Source of the DNA: Synergistaceae bacterium
Lineage (GTDB): Bacteria; Synergistota; Synergistia; Synergistales; Aminobacteriaceae
DNA length: 5,971 bases
Assembly (NCBI GenBank): GCA_009784305.1
Contig: WRBZ01000067.1
Span: 1 to 5,971 of the forward strand
Direction of reading: 5' to 3'
Shown here: piece after piece, positions 1 through 4,720 of the stretch
How the letters are laid out: the number at the start of each line of letters is the position of its first letter
Position numbering within the stretch: position 1 is the first letter of the stretch
The notes under the pieces: model-generated
Seen by the model: the letters and a program-made list of their open reading frames with translations, nothing else
Databases searched by the model: none
What the model was told of the DNA's origin: nothing
Translations under genes and position numbers: made by a program

Positions 1-8
1 AGCAAACA

Positions 9-314
9 ATGAGCGATATTATCAGTTATAAGGAAGTTGAAAATAAAGTGTTGGTATTACATGAACAAAATGTATTACTGGATAGAGATGTTGCGGAGCT
101 TTACGGCGTGGAGACCAGGGAGATAAACCAAGCATTAAAGAATAACCCGGACAAGTTTCCGGAAGGATATATCATCACTTTAAACTCGGAAGAGTGGGAT
201 TCTTTAAGATCAAAAATTTTGATCATAAAAACCAACGGAAGGGGACAACACACTAAATATACGCCGACAGCCTTCACCGAAAAGAGCTTATGCAAAAGAG
301 CGGCGGGATTTTAG
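9..314 (+). pseudogene. ORF6N-domain protein, N-terminal fragment (frameshifted)
   Basis: The reading frame from ATG 9 encodes 101 residues. The first 92 look like the ORF6N domain, a DNA-binding domain found in phage antirepressor-like proteins and in accessory chromosomal genes. Visible hallmarks are VLLDRDVAELYGVETREINQ (residues 22-41), the NNPDKFPEGYIITL segment and HTKYTPTAFTEK (81-92). In intact relatives, as I know the family, TEK is followed by G-L-Y-M and a further 60-80 residues of helical protein. Here the frame runs straight into nine unrelated residues and a stop at 312-314. The expected C-terminal tail appears in another frame from about 284. I read this as an out-of-frame internal deletion, so no full-length protein is made. 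The first bases lack room to judge the ribosome binding site, but ATG 9 fits the family start. Confidence 0.7.
208..224. repeat. 17-bp palindrome inside the ORF6N fragment
   Basis: The sequence GATCAAAAATTTTGATC has perfect 8-base arms (GATCAAAA / TTTTGATC) around one central A. It lies within the coding sequence for residues 67-72 of the ORF6N fragment. It could be a binding site for a dimeric regulator or simply chance in AT-rich coding DNA. No function is assigned. Confidence 0.3.
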
Positions 315-433
315 CGGATGTTCTCGATGATGACGCCCTGGAGGTATCCGGCGATGAAACCACAATTGAACTGAATTTAGCCTTCGTGAAATTTAAAAGA
401 ACAGTCAAAAGGAGCAAAAGAAAGGTTAAGTAA
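290..433 (+). pseudogene. ORF6N-domain protein, C-terminal fragment
   Basis: In a different frame from the N-terminal fragment, codons from about 284 read E-L-M-Q-K-S-G-G-I-L-A-D-V-L, then a short acidic stretch, then ETTIELNLAFVKFK (residues 23-36 counted from ATG 290) and a basic tail ending at TAA 431-433. This matches the usual C-terminal end of ORF6N proteins (MQKSGxIxxxLL...TTIELNxAxxKFKHTVKR), from my knowledge of the family. From ATG 290 it would give 47 residues, but no ribosome binding site precedes that ATG, so independent translation is unlikely. Together with 9-314 it shows a gene that lost its middle. Confidence 0.6.
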
Positions 434-474
434 GCAGATATCGAAAAATGATGATAACGTTCGCAGATAGAATT

Positions 475-481
475 GAGGAGG
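475..481 (+). promoter_or_regulatory. Ribosome binding site of the antitoxin gene
   Basis: GAGGAGG lies 7 bases before ATG 489. It is a strong Shine-Dalgarno that fixes the antitoxin start and suggests efficient antitoxin translation relative to the toxin, whose own site is weaker. Confidence 0.7.
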
Positions 482-488
482 CATATCC

Positions 489-713
489 ATGTCATATATA
501 CCCATCACCATTAATCGTCAAGCTTTAACGATAATGGGCGTTCCATTTCCTAACCTGGAAATACTGGAAAGTACAGCGGAAGCGATAGGTTCCAACATGT
601 ACGAAGGCTTTCAACCGACGAAAAAAAGCATTGAAATCATTCGCGATTATTGTCTTGGCAAGATGACATTCTCACAGTTGGCAACTATTGCCAGGGAAAA
701 GTCCTATGAGTAA
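489..713 (+). CDS. VbhA-like antitoxin of a class I Fic toxin-antitoxin module
   Basis: This 74-residue protein sits directly before the Fic toxin and overlaps it by 8 bases. It carries S35-N-M-Y-E39-G40, which matches the Fic inhibitory helix motif [S/T]xxxE[G/N]. In known class I systems (VbhA/VbhT of Bartonella) this glutamate enters the Fic active site, pairs with the second arginine of the Fic motif and blocks productive ATP binding. After the motif, the pattern K-K-S-I-E-I-I-R-D-Y-C-L-G-K-M-T-F-S-Q-L (residues 45-64) fits the antitoxin_VbhA family layout (EG..., helix, YxxGxxTxxxL). Residues 1-30 form an extension ahead of the motif helix with several prolines; I do not recognise it. 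A strong GAGGAGG precedes the start. The function is inferred from motif and position, which agree well. Confidence 0.85.
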   Translation: MSYIPITINRQALTIMGVPFPNLEILESTAEAIGSNMYEGFQPTKKSIEIIRDYCLGKMTFSQLATIAREKSYE

Positions 714-1305
714 AGACTATCGTTATATTGATCCCGACTATGTTTATACTGACCCATTAACTGGAGTCTTGAGAAATCTTGGTGGTATTGTTAATAATGA
801 AGCATTGATATTTGCTGAAACTGCTGCTACTACTAAGCGCGTCAATGAATTGAAAGAAAAACGAATACATATAACAGATTCCGACGTATTGTTTTCAATT
901 CACTACCATTTATTTCAAGACATATACGAATGGGCAGGCAAACGACGAACCGTGGAAATCAGTAAAGACGGCAAACAGTTTTTTCCGTTATCACATTTTG
1001 AAAACGCCCTCAAATTCATAGACAATCTGATGTTGGAATATAAGCGCATTAATAGGGAAGATAAAACGAACATTTCCCGAAAACTTGCCGAAATTCTGGA
1101 TGCGGTGAATTACCTGCATCCATTTCGTGATGGAAATGGCAGAACACAGCGCGAATTTCTGAGCTTGCTGGCAAAAGAGAAAGGCTGGATGCTCAATCTT
1201 TCCCCGCCGGACAATGAGGAAGTGTATGAGATATATATGGATGGTACTATCAACGGCGATGTGGAAACCCTTGCTAAGTTGATATTTGAACGACTGAGTG
1301 AGTAA
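706..1305 (+). CDS. fic: Fic-domain protein adenylyltransferase (toxin)
   Basis: Fic enzymes usually transfer AMP from ATP to a hydroxyl side chain of a target protein; bacterial toxin members inhibit targets such as topoisomerases. The 199-residue protein has the full canonical motif HPFRDGNGRTQR at residues 138-149, with catalytic His138, Asp142 for Mg2+ and Arg146/Arg149 for ATP phosphates. The typical flap segment (EWAGKRRTVEISKDG, about 75-89) and an N-terminal Y-x-Y-T-D-P-L-T-G-V-L-x-N stretch are also present. No inhibitory [S/T]xxxE[G/N] helix was found within the protein, consistent with class I, where the inhibitor is the separate upstream gene. I chose ATG 706 over TTG 688: ATG is preferred, AGGGAAAA sits 693-700, and the family-like sequence begins after it. 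The gene overlaps the antitoxin stop by 8 bases, implying translational coupling. The motif is intact, so activity is plausible; the target is unknown. Confidence 0.92.
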   Translation: MSKDYRYIDPDYVYTDPLTGVLRNLGGIVNNEALIFAETAATTKRVNELKEKRIHITDSDVLFSIHYHLFQDIYEWAGKRRTVEISKDGKQFFPLSHFENALKFIDNLMLEYKRINREDKTNISRKLAEILDAVNYLHPFRDGNGRTQREFLSLLAKEKGWMLNLSPPDNEEVYEIYMDGTINGDVETLAKLIFERLSE

Positions 1306-1314
1306 ATACATAAT
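1286..1314 (+). promoter_or_regulatory. Candidate sigma-70-type promoter for the V-ATPase operon
   Basis: TTGAAC (1286-1291) and CATAAT (1309-1314) are separated by exactly 17 bases, matching 4 of 6 and 5 of 6 consensus positions. The predicted start would lie near 1321, ahead of the ATPase genes. The -35 box lies in the last codons of fic. No terminator is visible between fic and the ATPase genes, so read-through from the toxin-antitoxin transcript is also possible. Assigned by eye only. Confidence 0.35.
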
Positions 1315-1324
1315 AAACTGATAA

Positions 1325-1346
1325 GAGGTGAAGAAAAACAATGTGA
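1325..1346 (+). promoter_or_regulatory. Shine-Dalgarno followed by a start-stop (ATG-TGA)
   Basis: GAGGTG (1325-1330) is placed 10 bases before ATG 1341, but the next codon is TGA (1344-1346). The frame after the TGA stays open through A-R-N-I-D-P-R-G into the small membrane peptide that begins at ATG 1371. Either a minimal start-stop element precedes the operon, or a small gene of about 39 codons has acquired a stop at codon 2. TGA is a true stop here, since the F subunit gene ends with it at the expected place. Confidence 0.3.
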
Positions 1347-1370
1347 GCGCGTAATATAGATCCCAGGGGG

Positions 1371-1460
1371 ATGCGCATTATCGGTATTATATTTTTAATA
1401 GGCAGCCTGATATATGCATATAAAGAAATACGGATTCGTAAAAAGGAGTCGGATAAATGA
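1371..1460 (+). CDS. Possible 29-residue single-span membrane peptide
   Basis: From ATG 1371 the frame gives a 29-residue peptide: a hydrophobic segment (I3 to Y17, rich in Ile, Leu and Gly) followed by a strongly basic tail containing K-E-I-R-I-R-K-K-E-S. This layout suits one membrane span with the C-terminus in the cytoplasm. Its TGA (1458-1460) overlaps the ATG of the K subunit as ATGA, a common coupling arrangement. Against it: the only purine-rich site, AGGGGG, abuts ATG 1371 with no spacer, and the better-placed Shine-Dalgarno upstream leads to ATG-TGA. It may be a real leader peptide, the rest of a decayed gene, or chance. I do not recognise a family. Confidence 0.3.
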   Translation: MRIIGIIFLIGSLIYAYKEIRIRKKESDK

Positions 1461-1879
1461 TGTACAGTATTTTAATTCTCGGAAGTGTGGTTTTAGCCAC
1501 TATAGGCACGGGGGTCCACCTCAATTCCCGTTCGCAGGGACGCGGAATTAATGGAGTAAAAGCCCGCAGTGTAGTGCTTGGCGCTATGATTTTCCTGTTC
1601 GTTATGCTTTGTTTATCGGTTATCCCGGTTTTAGCGGCTGAAAATGCCGTCGCTGCTTCAGCTTCGCCTGCTGACACATACAGGTACATCGGAGCGAGCC
1701 TTGCAATCGGACTGGCATGTATAGGCGCGGGAATTGCGGTTGGGTATGTCGGAGCTGCTGCGTGCGGAATAATAGGGGAAAAACCGGAAATGCTGGGAAA
1801 GACGCTTATTTACCTTGGGCTTGCAGAGGGTATCGCTGTATACGGCATTGTTATTTCCATTCTTATTCTTATGATGTAG
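1457..1879 (+). CDS. atpK: V-type ATPase subunit K (membrane rotor ring, c-like)
   Basis: Subunit K (NtpK; proteolipid) assembles into the membrane ring that carries H+ or Na+ and turns the central stalk. The 140 residues hold four hydrophobic segments: about 3-22, 38-60, 77-102 and 116-139. The last two form the classic c hairpin: a Gly/Ala-rich helix (IGLACIGAGIAVGYVGAA), a polar loop G-E-K-P-E (107-111), then L-A-E124-G-I-A-V-Y-G, with Glu124 as the ion-binding carboxylate. The first two segments carry no such carboxylate and end in an Ala/Ser-rich linker (about 59-72), so only one ion site per subunit is expected. AAGGAG (1443-1448) lies 8 bases before ATG 1457; a second ATG follows at once. 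It is first of five closely packed ATPase genes, 12 bases before F. Confidence 0.9.
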   Translation: MMYSILILGSVVLATIGTGVHLNSRSQGRGINGVKARSVVLGAMIFLFVMLCLSVIPVLAAENAVAASASPADTYRYIGASLAIGLACIGAGIAVGYVGAAACGIIGEKPEMLGKTLIYLGLAEGIAVYGIVISILILMM

Positions 1880-1891
1880 AGTCCGGTTCGC

Positions 1892-2203
1892 ATGAAAGCT
1901 TTCCTGATAAGCGATAATCACGATACACTTGTCCTGATGAGGCTTGCGGGGATCCCGGGCGTGATAGCGCATGGCAGCGATGAGACGGCGGAAGCTGTGG
2001 ACAAAGCGTTGAAGGATAGAAATCTGGCGATATTGGTGATAACGGAACTTGCTGCCGAAAGCATTCCGGAAAGAATCCAGAACTTGCGCCAGCGTGAATC
2101 GCTGCCGCTTCTTGTCGAGATACCCGACAGACACGGCACAAGACGTGACTCTGACTTCTTATCCCACTACGTGCGGGAGGCAATAGGGGTGAAAATGGAA
2201 TGA
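1892..2203 (+). CDS. atpF: V-type ATPase subunit F (central stalk)
   Basis: Subunit F (NtpG in Enterococcus naming) binds the central rotor subunit D and takes part in rotation and regulation of the cytoplasmic V1/A1 part. The 103 residues are full length for the family. Conserved signatures are F-L-I-S-D-N (4-9) with D-T at 11-12, R-L-A-G-I (17-21), L-V-I-T-E (48-52), and L-P-L-L-V-E-I-P-D-R-H-G (71-82), with the usual A-I-G-V-K close to the C-terminus. The start at ATG 1892 gives the standard MKAFLISDN opening, although no strong Shine-Dalgarno precedes it; translation may depend on ribosomes finishing K 12 bases upstream. The stop overlaps the E start as ATGA (2200-2203). Confidence 0.93.
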   Translation: MKAFLISDNHDTLVLMRLAGIPGVIAHGSDETAEAVDKALKDRNLAILVITELAAESIPERIQNLRQRESLPLLVEIPDRHGTRRDSDFLSHYVREAIGVKME

Positions 2204-2829
2204 CCGTTAAAAAAGATTCAGATGCCATTGAGTCGGCAAAATTAAGAGAACTGTGCAACCTGGTAATCCATCAGGCGGACGCAGAGCGTGACAAAATCAT
2301 TAATGACGCGCGGAACGAAATAAATCTGTGGGTCAATGAACAACAGGCAATGCTTGATGCCGAATGTGACGCAATTTTAAAGGACGCAAGCAAACGGGCT
2401 GGTGAAACAGCAAGCCGTATGGTTGCTGACGCTAAAAGCGAGTGCAATCGTGAGCGTATTAAGTTACAGAATAAATATGTTGATGCGGCGAGCGCGATAT
2501 TTCAAAGTAAACTCGAGGCTTTGCGCAACAGGCGCGATTATAAAGAAATATTGGCGGGACTTGCTATTGAAGCTATAGAAGGTGTCCCCGCAGGGCAGGA
2601 TATATTGTTAAAACTGTCTGCGGAGGATGAAGGGCTTGGAGAAGAGATAACGGCAATCATCAGAAAACTGATGCCGGTCAATATAACTTACGATCCTGTT
2701 CCCGGAGAATTTAACGGCGGTGTGATGATATCGACTGCGGACGGACATTGGAGCGTTGTTTCCGACTGGCGCGCCAAGACTGAGGACTTGGCGGATACAA
2801 TAGCGTCACGCATCCTATCCGCAATTTAG
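2200..2829 (+). CDS. atpE: V-type ATPase subunit E (peripheral stalk)
   Basis: Subunit E (NtpE) forms, with a small coiled-coil partner, the peripheral stalk that holds the A3B3 head against rotation. The 209-residue protein has the expected two parts. Residues about 8-115 are a long charged, Ala-rich helix suited to a coiled coil (repeated A-E-R-D-K, D-A-K-S-E and similar). Residues about 116-209 are a globular domain with the family signature G-G-V-M-I-S-T-A-D-G (173-182) and a final helix E-D-L-A-D-T-I-A-S-R. AGGGGTGA (2185-2192) precedes ATG 2200 by 7 bases, and the start overlaps the F stop by 4 bases. Sequence in this family diverges strongly, so the call rests on architecture, C-terminal signature and position between F and A. 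No gene for a subunit G/H-like partner is visible in the window. Confidence 0.88.
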   Translation: MTVKKDSDAIESAKLRELCNLVIHQADAERDKIINDARNEINLWVNEQQAMLDAECDAILKDASKRAGETASRMVADAKSECNRERIKLQNKYVDAASAIFQSKLEALRNRRDYKEILAGLAIEAIEGVPAGQDILLKLSAEDEGLGEEITAIIRKLMPVNITYDPVPGEFNGGVMISTADGHWSVVSDWRAKTEDLADTIASRILSAI

Positions 2830-2832
2830 GGT

Positions 2833-4629
2833 ATGAAAGGTAGTGATTTGAAGTTGGAAAGGACCGGCAGAATAACAGCAGTCAACGGTATGATAATCCG
2901 TGCCTCGGGAGTTTCGAATTTCGGGATGCGTGAGATGGTGTATGTTTCCGATAAAGGGCTTCTTGGAGAGATAATCCGCATGGAAGGCAAGGATGCATTG
3001 ATACAGGTATATGAAGATACATCCGGAGTAAAAGTGGGCGAGCCCGTTTCAGGAACCGGACGCCCTCTTTCTCTTGCGCTTGGGCCAGGGCTGCTTGGGG
3101 CTTTTCTTGACGGTATTGGCAGACCTTTGAACCGCCTTTACGAAAAAGAGGGTATATTTCTCGCGCGCGGAACCCGTACCGAAAACATTGATATGGATAA
3201 GTCATGGCAGGTAACGCCGAAAGTTTCAGTCGGGGACAGCGTAGCAGCGGGGAAAATACTTTTATCCATACCGGAAACACCTCTCGTCGAGCACAGGGTA
3301 ATGACCCCGCGCGGCATCGAGGGAACAGTGGAGTATATAGCTCCTGCCGGTTACGCCAAAACTTCGGATGTTATCGCTAAAATTAAAACTTCATCGGGCG
3401 TTGTGCCGGTCAAAATGTTCCAGTACTGGGGGGTGCGAACTCCGCGTCCGTACAGTAAACGGCTCTTGCCCGACGAGCCCCTTATAACGGGACAGCGAGT
3501 CATAGACGGACTTTTTCCAATATCAAAAGGAGGTGTCGCCGCTATCCCGGGTGGTTTTGGAACCGGAAAAACGGTCACCCAACATCAGCTCGCGAAATGG
3601 AGCGATGCTCAGATAGTTGTTTACATAGGCTGCGGCGAGCGCGGCAATGAGATGACACAGGTGCTTGAAGAGTTTCCAGTATTGGAGGATCCGCGCGCGC
3701 ACCGCCCTCTCATGGAAAGAACGATACTTATTGCGAATACATCGAATATGCCGGTAGCGGCAAGAGAGGCATCCATATATACGGGTATAACCATAGCCGA
3801 ATACTACCGCGATATGGGATACGACGTGGCTCTGATGGCGGATTCAACTTCCCGCTGGGCGGAAGCCCTTCGTGAAATTTCCGGCAGGCTTGAGGAAATA
3901 CCTGCGGAAGAGGGATTTCCCGCCTATCTGCCAACACGGCTTGCAGAGTTCTATGAACGCGCCGGAAAGGTCGTCACGCTTGGAGGAGAGAGGGGAAGCA
4001 TTTCGGTAATAGGAGCGGTATCGCCTCCCGGAGGAGATTTCACGGAGCCTGTCACTCGTCACACAAAACGCTTTATCCGGTGTTTCTGGGCGCTTGACGC
4101 CAACCTTGCGCATTCCCGCCATTTCCCCGCGATAAGCTGGATGGATTCATACAGCGAATATGGAGAAGAAGTGCGCGGATGGTATGAGAATAACGTTGAT
4201 AACGGGTGGGGGAAACTCCGGGAAGAAGCCCGCAGGCTTCTTGCTGAAGATGATACCATCCAGCAGACGATACGCCTGATGGGCGAAGATGTGCTGCCGG
4301 ACAGTCAAAAACTTATAGCTTTTACTGCTGCGCTGCTTAAAAACGCATATCTTCAGCAAAACTCATTTACCGACGACTCGTTCTGCCCTCCCGAAAAGGG
4401 AATTACTATAATGCGCATGATAATGGATTTCCATAAGCAGGCTAAAAAACTCGTTTCTGAAGGCTGCCCTTTGTCAGTTATTCGCAAGATGAAGGAGCTT
4501 GACGAGCTTGTTCACGTACGCGAAATAAACGCGGAAAACAAAGGCGCATTCGATAATCTTGCAAGACGCCTCGCAACACAGCTTGAGACTGTAGGCCGTG
4601 AGAGGCTTGCAACCCACGTTGAGAGTTAA
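2833..4629 (+). CDS. atpA: V-type ATPase catalytic subunit A
   Basis: Subunit A (NtpA) carries the catalytic nucleotide site at each A/B interface. The 598 residues are normal family length. In order: N-terminal beta-barrel domain (about 9-78, beginning RTGRITAVNG), the non-homologous bulge region characteristic of A subunits (about 115-190), the P-loop GGFGTGKT (240-247), G-C-G-E269-R-G-N-E with the expected catalytic glutamate, Walker B region A-L-M-A-D337-S-T-S-R-W-A-E-A-L-R-E, the segment G-F-P-A-Y-L-P-T-R-L-A-E-F-Y-E-R-A-G (361-378), and the helical C-terminal domain. All key residues are present, so it should be active. ATG 2833 lies 3 bases after the E stop with no good Shine-Dalgarno. 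TTG 2848, preceded by AAAGG, is an alternative start giving a protein 5 residues shorter; neither removes a known motif. Confidence 0.96.
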   Translation: MKGSDLKLERTGRITAVNGMIIRASGVSNFGMREMVYVSDKGLLGEIIRMEGKDALIQVYEDTSGVKVGEPVSGTGRPLSLALGPGLLGAFLDGIGRPLNRLYEKEGIFLARGTRTENIDMDKSWQVTPKVSVGDSVAAGKILLSIPETPLVEHRVMTPRGIEGTVEYIAPAGYAKTSDVIAKIKTSSGVVPVKMFQYWGVRTPRPYSKRLLPDEPLITGQRVIDGLFPISKGGVAAIPGGFGTGKTVTQHQLAKWSDAQIVVYIGCGERGNEMTQVLEEFPVLEDPRAHRPLMERTILIANTSNMPVAAREASIYTGITIAEYYRDMGYDVALMADSTSRWAEALREISGRLEEIPAEEGFPAYLPTRLAEFYERAGKVVTLGGERGSISVIGAVSPPGGDFTEPVTRHTKRFIRCFWALDANLAHSRHFPAISWMDSYSEYGEEVRGWYENNVDNGWGKLREEARRLLAEDDTIQQTIRLMGEDVLPDSQKLIAFTAALLKNAYLQQNSFTDDSFCPPEKGITIMRMIMDFHKQAKKLVSEGCPLSVIRKMKELDELVHVREINAENKGAFDNLARRLATQLETVGRERLATHVES

Positions 4630-4648
4630 AAGACAAAGTAAAAAACCA

Positions 4649-4681
4649 TTACGGGTAGGGGCGGCAACCTGCCGCCCGTAA
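4649..4681. repeat. GC-rich imperfect hairpin, REP-like, between A and B
   Basis: In the 91-base gap between subunits A and B, TTACG and GGGCGGC on the left pair with GCCGCC(C) and CGTAA on the right around the loop AACCT, leaving an unpaired GGTAG-type bulge on the left side. The other junctions in this operon are 12 bases or less, so this gap is out of character. The core (GTAGGGGCGGC...GCCGCCCG) resembles small interspersed palindromes common in intergenic DNA of anaerobic Bacillota genomes, as I recall them. No U-run follows on the + strand, so it is not a normal terminator for this operon. It may affect mRNA stability or processing. Confidence 0.6.
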
Positions 4682-4702
4682 AGACGAAGCGATAAAAAAA
4701 GT

Positions 4703-4710
4703 GGGGAGGA
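4703..4710 (+). promoter_or_regulatory. Ribosome binding site of subunit B
   Basis: GGGGAGGA lies 10 bases before ATG 4721. It is the strongest Shine-Dalgarno of the ATPase genes here, and B is the one gene that is not tightly packed against its upstream neighbour. It supports ATG 4721 as the start and independent initiation on B. Confidence 0.65.
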
Positions 4711-4720
4711 ATTTCACAAA

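Noticed and set aside
545..562. Small inverted repeat ATTTCC/GGAAAT in the antitoxin gene
   Set aside because: Six-base arms inside coding sequence are expected by chance and are not placed to act as an operator.
991..1341. 116-codon minus-strand open frame opposite fic
   Set aside because: It is a shadow of the Fic gene with no recognisable protein features.
1341..1346. In-frame TGA read as a sense codon (alternative genetic code)
   Set aside because: TGA ends the F gene at the family's normal length and no TGA occurs inside the other ATPase genes, so recoding is not supported.
1385..1390. TATTAT as a -10 box directly before K
   Set aside because: No -35-like hexamer lies 16-18 bases upstream (the sequence there is CCCAGG), so it was not called.
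1658..2258. Long minus-strand open frames over K, F and E
   Set aside because: They lie opposite well-supported genes, have no ribosome binding sites or recognisable domains, and their composition follows from codon bias of the + strand genes.
4641..4681. Intrinsic terminator after subunit A
   Set aside because: On the + strand the hairpin is followed by AGACGAAGCG, not a U-run. A T-run follows it only when read on the - strand, where no gene ends. B also belongs to the same operon.
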